64,000 nt of DNA from Pontibacter cellulosilyticus (GCF_014306105.1 NZ_JACRVF010000004.1:124001-188000); one strand, 5' to 3'. Positions 1-10,083 are shown, counted from the stretch's first letter. Program-made: numbers and translations. The notes: generated by a model not told the origin, from the sequence alone.

Positions 1-1140
1 AAAACTGCCAACGTAGAAAAAGCGGAATGGGACATCATGTATACTTATTTCTCCAGGGACGGGAAGTATAGAGTGACCGCTATTAACAACGACGCCCGCA
101 CCGAGGTAAAAGTATACGATACCGCCACAGGCAAGCAAGTGAAGCTGCCCGATGTACCTGCCGGCGACATAACTGGCGTAAACTTTTCGGACGACGAAAA
201 CCTGATGGCCTTTTACGTGAACAGCCCCACCTCCTCCAGCAACCTGTACGTACACGACTTCCGCAACAACAAAACTACCAAACTGACAGACACCATGAAC
301 CCGGAGATTAATGAGGATGATTTGGTAAAAACCGAAGTGGTACGGTATAAGTCTTATGACGGCATGGAGATACCGGCGCTGCTGATGAAGCCGAAAAATG
401 CCAGTGCAGATAACAAAGTGCCAGCTGTGCTATGGATACATGGTGGCCCGGGTGGCCAGACACGCCTGAACTACAGCCCACTGATGCAGTACCTGGTAAA
501 CCACGGCTATGCGGTGCTGGCGGTAAACAACCGTGGCAGCTCCGGCTATGGCAAAACGTTTTTTGCCGCCGACGATAAAAAGCACGGCGACGTAGACTTG
601 AAAGATGTGGTAAAGGCAAAAGACTTCCTGAAGAGCACCGGCTATGTAGCTGAAGACAAAATTGGCATAATGGGAGGCAGCTACGGCGGCTATATGGTGC
701 TTGCTGGCCTTGCCTTTACTCCAGATGAGTTTGCTGTGGGCGTTAACCTGTTCGGGGTAGCTAACTGGCTACGCACCCTGCAAAGTATACCACCGTATTG
801 GGAATCGTTTAGGGAGGCGCTTTATAAAGAGATGGGTAACCCTGAAACAGACTCTGCAGCCCTATACAACAAATCCCCGCTGTTTTTTGCGCACCAGATC
901 AAGAAGCCGCTGATGGTGTTGCAGGGCGCCAACGACCCGCGCGTGCTAAAAGTAGAGTCTGATGAAATTGTGGCAGCTGTGAAAAAGAACAATGTGCCGG
1001 TAGAGTATGTGGTGTTTGATGATGAGGGCCATGGCTTTGTAAAGAAAGAAAACCAGATAGAAGGCTACAGTGCTATACTTCAGTTTTTAGATAAGCACTT
1101 GAAAGGCGGACCTGCGCCTGCCGGCTCCAGCAAGAACTAA
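1..1140 (+). CDS. S9 family (prolyl oligopeptidase/DPP-like) serine peptidase, 5' end outside window
   Basis: The reading frame is open from base 1, so the N-terminal part (most of the beta-propeller) lies outside the window. What is seen is the last propeller strands followed by an alpha/beta-hydrolase domain. The catalytic serine sits in GGSYGG (codon 679-681), the aspartate in GANDPR (934-936) and the histidine in DEGHGF (1030-1032), in the order and spacing of S9 peptidases. The oxyanion-hole segment HGGPGG is also present. S9B/C-type enzymes in Bacteroidota are normally exported and cleave oligopeptides in the periplasm; export cannot be checked here because the start is missing. A terminator-like hairpin follows the stop. 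The family is clear, the substrate is not. Confidence 0.93.
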   Translation, partial: KTANVEKAEWDIMYTYFSRDGKYRVTAINNDARTEVKVYDTATGKQVKLPDVPAGDITGVNFSDDENLMAFYVNSPTSSSNLYVHDFRNNKTTKLTDTMNPEINEDDLVKTEVVRYKSYDGMEIPALLMKPKNASADNKVPAVLWIHGGPGGQTRLNYSPLMQYLVNHGYAVLAVNNRGSSGYGKTFFAADDKKHGDVDLKDVVKAKDFLKSTGYVAEDKIGIMGGSYGGYMVLAGLAFTPDEFAVGVNLFGVANWLRTLQSIPPYWESFREALYKEMGNPETDSAALYNKSPLFFAHQIKKPLMVLQGANDPRVLKVESDEIVAAVKKNNVPVEYVVFDDEGHGFVKKENQIEGYSAILQFLDKHLKGGPAPAGSSKN

Positions 1141-1154
1141 GCATTTACTCTTTG

Positions 1155-1190
1155 CAGCCAGGCGGCATAGCGGTGTCGCCTGGCTGTTTT
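1155..1190 (+). terminator. Rho-independent terminator after the S9 peptidase
   Basis: A perfect 10-bp stem, CAGCCAGGCG (1155-1164) pairing with CGCCTGGCTG (1177-1186), is followed by TTTT. It lies 15 bases after the peptidase stop codon. Confidence 0.8.
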
Positions 1191-1224
1191 ATACTTTCGC
1201 CTATACTTACCAAACCCATATACT

Positions 1225-1623
1225 ATGCAGGAACTCGACGAACTAACCAGGCAGCTCTACAGCTGCGTTTGCTTTAATAAAGGAGAGAAGCCAGAGCTGG
1301 AGAAGTTAAAACCGCTTTTCTTCGGCAGTGGCCGATTAATAAACAACAGTGGCACCGAACCTCAGGAGTATACTGTAGCGCAGTTCTCAGAGAATGTGAT
1401 GAAGAAAATCTCTGAAAACGTGATAGAAGCATTTCAGGAGAAGGAGGTGGCCAGTAAAACAGAGGTATTTGGCAAAGTGGCGCACCGGTTCAGCACCTAC
1501 GAGGCACGCTTTGACGAAGCCAGCCCGGCCCCTTTTGCTGTGGGTGTTAACTGCATTCAGTTTATACAGGTAGATGGCAAGTGGCTGATAACCTCCATGG
1601 CCTGGGACGACGAAACAAAATAG
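1225..1623 (+). CDS. Small NTF2-like (SnoaL/DUF4440-type) protein
   Basis: A 132-residue soluble protein without signal peptide or membrane segment. The C-terminal part (about residues 105-132) reads as an alternating beta strand followed by DGKWLITSMAWDDE, typical of the last strands of the cone-shaped NTF2-like fold (hydrophobic strand, short turn, K/R-W-hydrophobic). The N-terminal half is helical and charged. No catalytic residues can be named, and members of this superfamily range from enzymes to ligand-binding proteins. It ends 11 bases before the convergent arfB stop, with no terminator between them. The fold call is an inference from pattern. Confidence 0.6.
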   Translation: MQELDELTRQLYSCVCFNKGEKPELEKLKPLFFGSGRLINNSGTEPQEYTVAQFSENVMKKISENVIEAFQEKEVASKTEVFGKVAHRFSTYEARFDEASPAPFAVGVNCIQFIQVDGKWLITSMAWDDETK

Positions 1624-1634
1624 CCTTTTATACT

Positions 1635-2045
1635 TTAGAAATTGCCCCGGTAACTGCGGTTGGCTTTTTTCTCGGCCTGCTTCTTTTTGCCCTCTAGCCG
1701 CCGCTTTACCGACGAGCGCGAAGGCTTCGTAGCCTTTCGCTTTTTCTGTTTGGTAAGCGCCTGCCGCAGCAGCTCGTAAAAACGCTCCACACACAGCTCT
1801 TTGTTTCGCAACTGGCTACGCTCTGTCTGGCACACCACCTGCAGGTAACCTTCGTTGTTAATGCGGCTGGCCAGCTTACTTAGCACCAGCTCCTTTTCCT
1901 CATCGCTAAGCAGCTCAGAGTTCTGCACATCAAACTTCAGCTCCACCTTGGTTGCCACCTTATTCACATTCTGGCCGCCGGCCCCTCCGCTCCTAGATGC
2001 CTGAAACTGTAGTTCCTTCTCAAAATCCCTTTCCTGTAGTTGCAT
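1635..2045 (-). CDS. arfB: ArfB/YaeJ-type alternative ribosome-rescue factor (peptidyl-tRNA hydrolase)
   Basis: A 136-residue protein with the release-factor catalytic motif GGQ at residues 23-25 inside SGGAGGQNVNK, but without the codon-recognition domains of RF1/RF2. The C-terminal tail (about 98-136) is strongly basic with many Lys/Arg, as in ArfB, where it enters the empty mRNA channel of stalled ribosomes. The length matches ArfB (about 140). The known role is to hydrolyse peptidyl-tRNA on non-stop ribosomes in the cytoplasm. It is a single gene, divergent from the GH13 gene. Confidence 0.93.
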   Translation of the reverse strand: MQLQERDFEKELQFQASRSGGAGGQNVNKVATKVELKFDVQNSELLSDEEKELVLSKLASRINNEGYLQVVCQTERSQLRNKELCVERFYELLRQALTKQKKRKATKPSRSSVKRRLEGKKKQAEKKANRSYRGNF

Positions 2046-2254
2046 GATGCTGTGCTTTGTTTTAGATACTGCAATGTGCTGTTTTTATACTTACGAAACC
2101 ATACTTTGAAGTATAACCGTAGTACATGCTATACGCACCAAGTATAAACAAACTATGAAAGAAGCCATCGGCGCGTAGTGCAGCACACACGCTTTAAATT
2201 CTGCCGTGCTCAAACTACTGTGGCTTTCCCGGCTGGCAACTAACCTAACGCAAC

Positions 2255-3922
2255 ATGAGAGAAAAAGACCTTTGGTACAAACGCGCTGTAGTATACGCCC
2301 TGGATGTAGAAACTTTTCAGGACTCTAACGGAGATGGCATCGGTGACTTTCAGGGGCTGACCGGCCGACTGGATTACCTGGCAACACTGGGAATTACCTG
2401 TATCTGGCTGCTGCCCTTTTACCCAACACCCAACCGCGACAACGGCTACGATGTTATGGATTACTATAACGTAGACAGCCGGCTTGGCACCCTCGGTGAT
2501 TTTGCAGGCTTTGTGAAAGAGGCCAGTGAGCGTGGCATGCGTGTTATCGTGGACCTGGTGGTAAACCACACTTCGGATCAGCACCCATGGTTCCAGCAGG
2601 CCCGCCGCGACAAAAACTCTAAGTATAGGCAGTACTACACCTGGCGCGAAGAAGAACCAGAAGACCCTGCCTACAAACCATCTTTTTCAGGTCCGCAGGA
2701 CGACATCTGGAGTTATGACGAAGAGGCGCAGGCATATTACCTGCACAGGTTCTATTCTCATCAGCCTGATCTTAACTTCAACAATCCGGAGGTGCGCAAG
2801 GAAATACACCACATTATGGGTTTCTGGCTGGCGCTGGGTGTGTCTGGCTTCCGGATCGATGCGGCCCATATTCTTGTGCAAAGCGACCAGGAGCACGATA
2901 CGGACGAGCACTATACTTTGATCGAGGATATGCGTGAGTACATTACGATGCACAGCCGCGACGCAATACTTTTGGCGGAGGCGTCAGGTCCGCCGCAGGT
3001 GGTAGGAAGCTTTTTTAAAGGCAAAAACCGGATGCACATGATGTTCAATTTCCTGCTAAACCAGCACATCTTTTTGGGCCTGGCAAGGGAAAAGGGCAGC
3101 TCCATAGCCAAAGGCATGAAAATGCTACCCGACACCGACTACAGAGAGCAGTGGCTTAATTTTCTGCGGCACCACGACGAACTGAACGTGGAGGACCTGG
3201 AGCAGGATGAGCAGGAGATTGTTTTTAAGAAATTTGCTCCCAAAGAAGACATGAAAGTTTACGGCCGGGGCATCAGGCGAAGATTGCCGCCCATACTCGA
3301 AGGTAACCGCCAGAAAATAGAGCTTGCCTACAGTTTGCTGTTCAGTTTACCGGGCACTCCCATGATACAGTATGGTGCCGAGATAGGCATGGGCGACGAC
3401 TTGTCTTTAGAAGAGCGGAACAGTGTGCGCACGGCCATGCAGTGGACAGATGAGCCAAACGCCGGCTTTTCCAAATCAGCGGAGGCAGATCTTATCCGTC
3501 CTGTTATAGACAAAGGAAACTACTCCTATAAAAAAGTGAATGTGGCAAAACAGCTGCGCGATTCAGACTCTTTACTCAACTGGATGGAGCGCGTGATACG
3601 GGTGCGCAGGCAATGCCCGGAGCTTGGGAACGGCAGCAGCAACATCATATCCATACCAGATAGCCGCGTGCTGGTGCACAGCTGCGAACTACAGTATAAA
3701 CTTGTGGCAGCACACAACCTGAGCCGCGAAAAAGTACAGATAGAAATAGAAGACCTTTGCGACGAAGAGATGCACCTGGACGAGGTTTTCAGTAATTCAG
3801 AATATCCTGCCCCCAAAAAAGGAAAGGTAGATTTAGAGCCTTACGGCTATCGTTGGTTCAGGCTGCACAAGCTGCCGTCGGAAAAGAAAACCTCGCCACC
3901 TAACAAGAAGCCAAAAGCATAG
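2255..3922 (+). CDS. treS: GH13 alpha-glucan enzyme, trehalose synthase (TreS)-like
   Basis: A 555-residue cytoplasmic GH13 protein with the complete (beta/alpha)8 catalytic set: D202 (nucleophile) in GFRIDAAH, E242 (acid/base) in LLAEAS and D308 (transition-state stabiliser) in FLRHHDEL, plus the early [13 protein letters not shown] signature. The opening ([16 protein letters not shown]), the [15 protein letters not shown] block and the [19 protein letters not shown] block follow maltose alpha-D-glucosyltransferase (TreS), which interconverts maltose and trehalose. The residues after E242 (SGPP) differ from the usual NQWP of TreS, so a related GH13 activity is possible. No signal peptide is seen. 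The next gene starts 76 bases downstream and may be cotranscribed. Confidence 0.82.
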   Translation: MREKDLWYKRAVVYALDVETFQDSNGDGIGDFQGLTGRLDYLATLGITCIWLLPFYPTPNRDNGYDVMDYYNVDSRLGTLGDFAGFVKEASERGMRVIVDLVVNHTSDQHPWFQQARRDKNSKYRQYYTWREEEPEDPAYKPSFSGPQDDIWSYDEEAQAYYLHRFYSHQPDLNFNNPEVRKEIHHIMGFWLALGVSGFRIDAAHILVQSDQEHDTDEHYTLIEDMREYITMHSRDAILLAEASGPPQVVGSFFKGKNRMHMMFNFLLNQHIFLGLAREKGSSIAKGMKMLPDTDYREQWLNFLRHHDELNVEDLEQDEQEIVFKKFAPKEDMKVYGRGIRRRLPPILEGNRQKIELAYSLLFSLPGTPMIQYGAEIGMGDDLSLEERNSVRTAMQWTDEPNAGFSKSAEADLIRPVIDKGNYSYKKVNVAKQLRDSDSLLNWMERVIRVRRQCPELGNGSSNIISIPDSRVLVHSCELQYKLVAAHNLSREKVQIEIEDLCDEEMHLDEVFSNSEYPAPKKGKVDLEPYGYRWFRLHKLPSEKKTSPPNKKPKA

Positions 3923-3998
3923 TGTGCCTATACTTGGGCCAGTAAACAATACAGCCCGGGATGCGTTAATAAAATACAGTAAGTATAGCCCTACGCGT

Positions 3999-5078
3999 AT
4001 GAAATGGTCTCTGAAACTGGGAAGTATAGCCGGCATTAAAATACTGGTACACTGGACATTTGTTTTCCTGATTGCGTGGGTCGTATTCTCGGAGGCGCAG
4101 CGCGGCAGCGACCTAAACACCACCTTGCTTGCCATCGCGTTTATACTTACTGTTTTCCTGTGCGTAGTGCTGCACGAGCTGGGGCATGCACTTACCGCCA
4201 AACGCTACGGCATCAACACCAAAATGATAACGCTGTTACCTATTGGCGGCGTTGCAAGCCTGGAACGCATGCCAGAAAAACCAAAGCAAGAGCTGATGAT
4301 CGCTATTGCCGGCCCGGCTGTTAACGTGGTTATTGCACTTATACTTTGGCTGGTGCTGCCTTCGCTTAAAGATGTGCCTTCGGAGGAGTTTTTTCAGCGC
4401 ATTACGCCTGCCAACTTTTTCTACCTGCTCTTATTCGTGAACGTGGTGCTGGTTGTTTTTAACGCCATACCTGCCTTTCCGATGGATGGTGGCAGAGTGT
4501 TGCGGGCATTGCTGGCTTTTAAACTGGGCAGAGTGCGCGCCACACAAATAGCGGCAAACCTGGGGCAACTGCTGGCAATCGGCTTCGTGTTTATCGGCTT
4601 GTTCTACAATCCTTTTCTTATACTTATCGGTGCCTTCGTCTTTTTCGGAGCCTACGCCGAAAACATGCTGGTGCAGCACCTGGATTTCCTGCGCGGCCAC
4701 AGTGTACGCGAAGGCATGATGACTAATTTCGTAACCCTGACTCCTACTGACACCGTGAAAGATGCCCTGAACAAACTGCTGATGGGCTCAGAGCACGAAT
4801 TTATAGTAGAGCAGGAGGGGCAGGTAATTGGTACGCTTACCCGTATGCAACTGATCCAGGCTATAAAAGAGGAGCTGTTAAACAAACCTGTGTCAGAGAT
4901 CATGTCGCAGGAGTTTAAAACTTTTAACGTGCAGGACAAATTAGCCGAAGCTTACACGGAGTTACAAAAAACACGCGCCCCGCTTATACCTGTACTCGAT
5001 AACGGCCGCCTTGCCGGGGTTATCAACACCGATAACATCAACGAGTTTATCATGATCAAGTCTGCGCTCACGCACTAA
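3999..5078 (+). CDS. Site-2 protease family (M50) membrane zinc protease with two CBS domains
   Basis: I chose the ATG at 3999 (359 residues); a GTG at 3924 would add 25 residues unlike the family. Membrane segments begin near residue 17. The zinc motif HELGH is at 59-63 and the third ligand D163 lies in [11 protein letters not shown], the standard arrangement of intramembrane site-2 proteases. After the membrane core come two CBS domains (about 236-290 and 300-355), which usually bind adenine nucleotides and regulate the enzyme. This is the Rip/SpoIVFB-like architecture with a CBS pair. The substrate, often an anti-sigma factor or other membrane regulator, is not identifiable. It follows the TreS-like gene closely. 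Confidence 0.92.
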   Translation: MKWSLKLGSIAGIKILVHWTFVFLIAWVVFSEAQRGSDLNTTLLAIAFILTVFLCVVLHELGHALTAKRYGINTKMITLLPIGGVASLERMPEKPKQELMIAIAGPAVNVVIALILWLVLPSLKDVPSEEFFQRITPANFFYLLLFVNVVLVVFNAIPAFPMDGGRVLRALLAFKLGRVRATQIAANLGQLLAIGFVFIGLFYNPFLILIGAFVFFGAYAENMLVQHLDFLRGHSVREGMMTNFVTLTPTDTVKDALNKLLMGSEHEFIVEQEGQVIGTLTRMQLIQAIKEELLNKPVSEIMSQEFKTFNVQDKLAEAYTELQKTRAPLIPVLDNGRLAGVINTDNINEFIMIKSALTH

Positions 5079-5184
5079 TGCCTTTTTGCCCGTTATTCGT
5101 AAGGTAGCTACGTCCCACATTAACACCAATCAACCAATCCATAATTAAACCGCCACCCCCTCATTTATACTTTTTGCTAGTAAC

Positions 5185-5231
5185 TACGAAAAAAATCGTA
5201 AATAAAATTTCCTTTTACGAAATCATTCGTA
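5185..5231. promoter_or_regulatory. Twin palindromic operators upstream of the BlaI-type repressor gene
   Basis: Two copies of TACGA-N6-TCGTA occur, at 5185-5200 and 5216-5231. Their starts are 31 bases apart, about three helical turns, so two dimers would sit on the same face of the DNA. The second copy runs directly into TATACTTG, which resembles the Bacteroidota -7 box TAnnTTTG. BlaI/MecI proteins bind dyads upstream of their own operon, so these are the likely operators. The assignment is inferred from symmetry and position. Confidence 0.65.
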
Positions 5232-5277
5232 TATACTTGTATCAAAACTAACCAAGAGCTATAACTATCTATTTACT

Positions 5278-5667
5278 ATGACTTTGGAAAAAACCCTTAA
5301 ACCCACCGAATCGGAACTGGAGATACTGCAGGTACTCTGGCAACATGGCCCTAGCACCGTACGATTTGTGCACGAGGAGCTGAGCAAGAATAAAGAAGTT
5401 GGCTACACTACCACCTTGAAGTTGATGCAGATCATGGCAGACAAACAGATGCTGGACGTGGACAAATCGAGCCGCTCACATATCTATTATGCCGCTCTCG
5501 AAGAGGAGAAAACACAGCAGCAACTACTTGGCAGATTTCTGGATGCTGCTTTCAGGGGCTCAGCCAGCAAACTGGTAATGCAGGCGCTGGGCAACAGCAA
5601 TACATCCAAAGCAGAACTGGACGAAATCAGAAACTTACTTGATAAACTGGAAGGAGGTAGCAAATGA
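5278..5667 (+). CDS. BlaI/MecI/CopY-family transcriptional repressor
   Basis: A 129-residue protein with the winged-helix start TESELEILQVLWQHG (residues 12-26) and the recognition region GYTTTLKLMQIMADKQML, both typical of BlaI/MecI. The C-terminal helices (about 75-125) form the dimerisation part, where the partner protease normally triggers cleavage. Its stop overlaps the start of the M56 gene (ATGA), so the two are translationally coupled. Two TACGA-N6-TCGTA palindromes 47-93 bases upstream suggest autorepression. There is no beta-lactamase gene nearby, so the regulated target is unknown. Confidence 0.93.
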   Translation: MTLEKTLKPTESELEILQVLWQHGPSTVRFVHEELSKNKEVGYTTTLKLMQIMADKQMLDVDKSSRSHIYYAALEEEKTQQQLLGRFLDAAFRGSASKLVMQALGNSNTSKAELDEIRNLLDKLEGGSK

Positions 5668-7733
5668 ACCAGATCCTGAATTTATTCTCTGAGTCAGTAG
5701 TGCAGGCCCTGGGCTGGACTTTGCTGCACTCGCTTTGGCAAGGTGCGCTGCTGGCGATTATACTTAGCCTGTTAATGCTGGTGCTGCACCGTCATACTTC
5801 TAAAACACGTTATACCATTGCTGCGGCAACCCTGCTGCTTCAGGTGCTTGTATCGGCTATCACATTCGATCATTATTACTTTTTGGCCCCACAGGAAACT
5901 GCTGCTCTTAACCTGACTGTTACCGCAGCGCAGGCTACTTTAACTACAACAGAGGCCCCTGTATCATTCTGGGCATCCCCGTTAGAGGTTTCGAAAGCAT
6001 ACTTTGAGCAGCACATGCCGCTTATCGTTACTTTCTGGCTGATGGGTCTGGTGCTGATGGCGCTTCGTTTTTTGGGAGGTCTAGCTTATACCCAGCGCCT
6101 GCGCCACTACAAAACCACACCGCTTTCTGAGAAGTGGCTAGAACGATTAGCTGCACTTCAACAAGAGCTAGGCATGTCGAAAGTTGTGCGCTTAGCTGAA
6201 TCCGGTTTGGTGAAAGTACCTATGGCCATCGGCTACGCCAAGCCTGTTATATTGATGCCGGTGGGCGCTGTAACCGGGCTGTCGCAGGCACAGGTAGAGG
6301 CCATACTTGCCCACGAACTGGCACACATACTTCGCCGCGACTATCTGTTCAATATCATCCAATCCATTGTAGACATTATCTTTTTCTACCACCCGGCCAT
6401 GTGGTGGATATCTGGTGTGGTTCGCGCCGAGCGTGAAAACTGCTGCGACGATATAGCCGTAGCCGTGTGCGGCAGCAACCTTACCTATGCCCGCGCCCTT
6501 GCCGAGCTAGAGGCCATGCGTATGCCAGCCGGGCCAGCCCTGGCCATGGCGTTCTCAGGCAAGCGCAACACGTTACTTAGCCGTATTAAGCGTTTGGTAG
6601 GAAAAGAATCGATGCGCCCAACGTTTGCCGAAGGCTTTATAGCTGCCTTAGTATTGGTAGCGGGCTTAACCGTGTTTTCTTACGGAGCCGTGGCCAGCCT
6701 GAAGCAGCTGAACAAGAAAGACGTTGCTGACAAAATCGAGGCAAACGCTACTCCAACTATAAGCAGCACTGCTACACCTGCCGAAGTATATGCCTGGGAA
6801 GATGAGGAAACAAGCGCCTACGCTTACAAAGTGCAGGACGGGGACGGCAAAACCCGCGACATCGTCATCATCAAAAACAAAAAAGGAGAGGTTACAGAGC
6901 TTTATGTTGATGGCAAGCGCATTCCTAAAAAAGATATCCCGAAGTATACCGAGCTAATAAACCAGCGTCTGCAAATTATCGACAACGCTCCAAAGGCAAC
7001 CTCAGCTCAGGTACAGGCCGGCTTAAATGAAGAGCGCAATGCCTTAGACAAAACAAAGCGCCGACAAGAAAAGAGTGAGTATACTTACCGCTATTACGGG
7101 TCAGGTGACAGCGGAGCGTTTGCCCCTCCGCCACCAATGTCTCCTGCGGCGCCCTTACCTCCTATGGCACATGGCCACAGAACAGCCCCGATGCCGCCTA
7201 TGCCACCCATGGCTCCTCTTTCAGGAGACAAAGATGCCCAGAAGCAGTTTAAGGAGGCTATGAAAGAGCATGAGAAGGAGATGGCAGAGTATAAAAGCGA
7301 GCTTAAAAAGTACGAAGAAGATATTCGTAAACAAATGGAGGCCGGCACCATCAGCCAGCAGCATTATCAGCAACAAATGCAGCATTATCAACAAAGAATA
7401 GAGGCGCAGGCAAGACGCTCCGAAGAGCAGGGACGGCGTGCCATTGCACAGGCTGAGCGTGCCCGCGAAATGGCCCAGCGCCATGAGGAGATGGCCAAAA
7501 AGCATGAAGAAAGAGCCCGCCAGCACGAGGCTCGCATGAAAGAACTGAAAAAGGAAATGGTAAAAGACGGCTTTATTAAAAGCGAAAACGAAAACGTTAA
7601 CATAGAAATAACTAAAGACAGCTTTTATGTGAACGGCAAAAAGCAGAGCCAGGAGATGTTTGAGAAATATAAAAAACTGATGGATGTGAATATAACTGGC
7701 GAAGGCCGCTTCAGATATAACCAGAATAACTAA
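5664..7733 (+). CDS. BlaR1/MecR1-type M56 membrane metallopeptidase with Pro-rich and coiled-coil C-terminus
   Basis: A 689-residue protein. The first about 345 residues hold four membrane segments and the M56 zinc motif HELAH (217-221), with the conserved RENCCDDIAV segment behind it. The last membrane helix is about 323-344. In BlaR1 a penicillin-binding sensor domain would follow. Here it is replaced by a short beta-rich part (about 375-440), a proline/methionine-rich stretch (487-519), a long Glu/Lys/Gln/Arg-rich coiled coil (about 525-634) and a small C-terminal domain. No SxxK/SxN/KTG set is visible, so it probably senses something other than beta-lactams. It likely cleaves or inactivates the coupled BlaI-like repressor. 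A terminator follows. Confidence 0.88.
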   Translation: MNQILNLFSESVVQALGWTLLHSLWQGALLAIILSLLMLVLHRHTSKTRYTIAAATLLLQVLVSAITFDHYYFLAPQETAALNLTVTAAQATLTTTEAPVSFWASPLEVSKAYFEQHMPLIVTFWLMGLVLMALRFLGGLAYTQRLRHYKTTPLSEKWLERLAALQQELGMSKVVRLAESGLVKVPMAIGYAKPVILMPVGAVTGLSQAQVEAILAHELAHILRRDYLFNIIQSIVDIIFFYHPAMWWISGVVRAERENCCDDIAVAVCGSNLTYARALAELEAMRMPAGPALAMAFSGKRNTLLSRIKRLVGKESMRPTFAEGFIAALVLVAGLTVFSYGAVASLKQLNKKDVADKIEANATPTISSTATPAEVYAWEDEETSAYAYKVQDGDGKTRDIVIIKNKKGEVTELYVDGKRIPKKDIPKYTELINQRLQIIDNAPKATSAQVQAGLNEERNALDKTKRRQEKSEYTYRYYGSGDSGAFAPPPPMSPAAPLPPMAHGHRTAPMPPMPPMAPLSGDKDAQKQFKEAMKEHEKEMAEYKSELKKYEEDIRKQMEAGTISQQHYQQQMQHYQQRIEAQARRSEEQGRRAIAQAERAREMAQRHEEMAKKHEERARQHEARMKELKKEMVKDGFIKSENENVNIEITKDSFYVNGKKQSQEMFEKYKKLMDVNITGEGRFRYNQNN

Positions 7734-7756
7734 TTGCTCTACTTCCAACAACCAAA

Positions 7757-7797
7757 CAGCAGCTTGCCGGTTTAATACTTTGGCAGGCTGCTGTTTT
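7757..7797 (+). terminator. Terminator after the BlaR1-type gene
   Basis: CAGCAGCTTGCC (7757-7768) pairs with GGCAGGCTGCTG (7782-7793) with one mismatch, followed by TTTT. It is 23 bases after the M56 stop codon and before the metzincin gene. Confidence 0.75.
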
Positions 7798-7977
7798 ATA
7801 AAGTGCTTTGTAACATCAGTATTAAAATCAAAACTATATATCCATTTTTATAGTAATTTGCGTAAGTATAACACGCTGCGGCATACCTTACAGCCCTGGC
7901 GCATTTGCTCTACATCTAAAACCGCATCTGCAATAATGATAAAACTATACGCAGCCCCTATTGCTCTGACACGCACT

Positions 7978-10083
7978 ATGCTAAAGTTATTGTTCACCAT
8001 CTTAGCGCTGATTACCACCACTAACCTTCTTGCTGACAACAGCCTGCACATGGTTCCTATCTCATTGGAGGAGCGGACACGCAAAGCAGACATCGTTATT
8101 GAAGGAGAGGTTATATCCCAGAAATCTTTCTGGAACGCAGACAACACAAATATTTATACTTCCAACGTTATAAGAGTATACAAGGTGTTTAAAGGCAGCG
8201 TGCAGGAGCAGCAGCTCGAGTTGATAACACAAGGAGGAAGCGTTGGACTTAAAAAACAAGTATTGTCCACAGCACTTGAGCTGTACCCCGGGCAGCAGGG
8301 CATCTTTTTACTCATGAACGAGAAAGAAATCAGCAGCACTCCTTTCAAATTAAAACTGCACACAAGAGCATATGCCGGCCAACAAGGCTTTGTAAAGTAT
8401 AACTTAAAGGAGGTTTCTGCTGCAGATGCATTTAACACCTATAGCTCGGTACAACAGCTATACAATGCCATAACAGAAAGAACAGGCAGCAGCTACCGCG
8501 TTATTCAGGAAAACACCTCCCTTCATAAAGCCATTGAGGCGAAACGCCCCGGCTCAGAAGTGCAAACGCAAAAAAGCCTGCTCATACCTGTCATTACCAG
8601 TTTCTCGCCTACGGTTACAACAGCCGGCACCGACGCCGTGCTTACCATTAACGGAACAAACTTTGGCAGTACCCGCGGCACAGGAAAAGTTGAGTTTCGC
8701 AATGCCGATGATGGCGGCAAAACATTTATGGAGCCTCGCCCAAAAGACTACATCTCCTGGACAAACACACAGATACGAGTGCGTATACCATCTCGGGGAA
8801 AAGACGGCGGCACAGCCGGATCAGGGGAGATTCGCGTAACTGCCGCAGATGGTAGTTCTATTATCAGTGCAACCCAGATAATCATAGAGTTTGCAGTTCT
8901 TAACGTTGCATTAACTCAGCCAAACCTGAGAACCTTTGAGCCGCTGTTGCAAAACAAAAACGGCAAAGGTGGCTATACTGTTCGTTACGCACCGAGCATG
9001 CAAAATAGATCTGCCGCACGCGAAGGCTTTGAACGTGCACTTAACACTTGGACCTGTGCCACAAATGTGAATTGGGATGTTGGCTCTCCAACAACCATTG
9101 AGGCTGCAAAAGATGACGAAATTTCAGTTATCCGGTTTGCCCAAGGCTCAACCTTCGGGCAGGAGGGCGTACTGGCCAGCACCCTAAGTTACTGGGAAGG
9201 ATACAGGTGCGGAACGGACACTGTGTTCTGGCTAAGCGAGTTTGATATGGCCATTAACAGCAATATTACCTGGCAATATGGCCCAGGAGGCCCAACAGGC
9301 AACCAGTACGACTTTGAAACGGTGATCCTGCACGAGCTAGGGCACGCACACCAGCTGGGCCACGTTATACTTCCACGTGCTGTTATGCATTATGCTGTGG
9401 AAGTAAGGGCGCTGGTGCGAGACCTGAGCGATGCAGACATCCGGGGAGGTAACCGTGTAATGGCGCGGAGCACAGTACCTTTTAGCTGTAACGTACCACC
9501 TGAACCAATGATTCCTGAAACCCAGGGAGACTGTAACCTGGCGCCGGAGATATTTACGTTTGATGGCGCTTTCCAAGGCTCTCAAGTCGTCTTGAATTGG
9601 GTGACACAACAAGAGCAAAACGTAAACTTCTATGTAATACAGCGGAGTGCCGACGGCTCTACCTGGCAAGATATTGCTGAAGTAGATGCAAAAGGTGCCG
9701 GCACCTATACTTACACAGATGCTAATCCGCTTAACGATATCAGCTTTTACCGTCTCAAGCTTGTGTACAACGACAACAGCAATAGCTTCTCGCCGCGTGT
9801 ACGGCTAATAAACCCAAGTTCGCTGCGCAGGCTACAGGTATTCCCTAATCCGGTACCGCCAGGCACATACAGCATAAATCTAGTTTATCTTGTAAATTCT
9901 AACACTACGTTGTCATTACAGTTATATAGCACAACAGGTAAACTTGTTCGGGATGTTAACTTTACATTGTCTGATGTAAACGAGCCAATAGAATTGTCGC
10001 TGCGTGATTTGGCAGCTGGCGTTTATATACTTAAATGGCAGGAGCGTTCTAACAGCGGAGAGTTTAAAATAGTCAAGCTATAA
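7978..10083 (+). CDS. Secreted metzincin-type metalloprotease with IPT/TIG domain and T9SS type A sorting domain
   Basis: I start at ATG 7978 (701 residues), which begins a clean signal peptide; an in-frame ATG at 7936 is an alternative, and the frame is open further upstream without protein-like content. An N-terminal domain (about 20-195) is followed by an IPT/TIG immunoglobulin-like domain (about 204-290). The catalytic domain carries HELGHAHQLGH (452-462), the metzincin HExxHxxGxxH zinc site, and a Met-turn methionine near residue 470. A fibronectin-like segment and a type A T9SS sorting domain (about 620-701, VFPNPV start, KIVKL end) close the protein. It is probably exported across the outer membrane and anchored or released. 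The substrate is unknown. Confidence 0.87.
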   Translation: MLKLLFTILALITTTNLLADNSLHMVPISLEERTRKADIVIEGEVISQKSFWNADNTNIYTSNVIRVYKVFKGSVQEQQLELITQGGSVGLKKQVLSTALELYPGQQGIFLLMNEKEISSTPFKLKLHTRAYAGQQGFVKYNLKEVSAADAFNTYSSVQQLYNAITERTGSSYRVIQENTSLHKAIEAKRPGSEVQTQKSLLIPVITSFSPTVTTAGTDAVLTINGTNFGSTRGTGKVEFRNADDGGKTFMEPRPKDYISWTNTQIRVRIPSRGKDGGTAGSGEIRVTAADGSSIISATQIIIEFAVLNVALTQPNLRTFEPLLQNKNGKGGYTVRYAPSMQNRSAAREGFERALNTWTCATNVNWDVGSPTTIEAAKDDEISVIRFAQGSTFGQEGVLASTLSYWEGYRCGTDTVFWLSEFDMAINSNITWQYGPGGPTGNQYDFETVILHELGHAHQLGHVILPRAVMHYAVEVRALVRDLSDADIRGGNRVMARSTVPFSCNVPPEPMIPETQGDCNLAPEIFTFDGAFQGSQVVLNWVTQQEQNVNFYVIQRSADGSTWQDIAEVDAKGAGTYTYTDANPLNDISFYRLKLVYNDNSNSFSPRVRLINPSSLRRLQVFPNPVPPGTYSINLVYLVNSNTTLSLQLYSTTGKLVRDVNFTLSDVNEPIELSLRDLAAGVYILKWQERSNSGEFKIVKL

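Noticed and set aside
308..619. Antisense reading frames within the S9 peptidase and many other genes
   Set aside because: They are shadows of clearly conserved genes on the other strand and have no independent features.
3924..3998. N-terminal extension of the site-2 protease from a GTG
   Set aside because: The 25 extra residues are polar and unlike the family; ATG 3999 leads directly into the conserved membrane start.
5664..7733. Beta-lactam resistance sensor BlaR1 in the strict sense
   Set aside because: No penicillin-binding motifs and no beta-lactamase gene nearby; only the M56 protease part matches.
7780..7977. N-terminal extension of the metzincin gene
   Set aside because: It overlaps the upstream terminator region and would bury the signal peptide that starts at ATG 7978.
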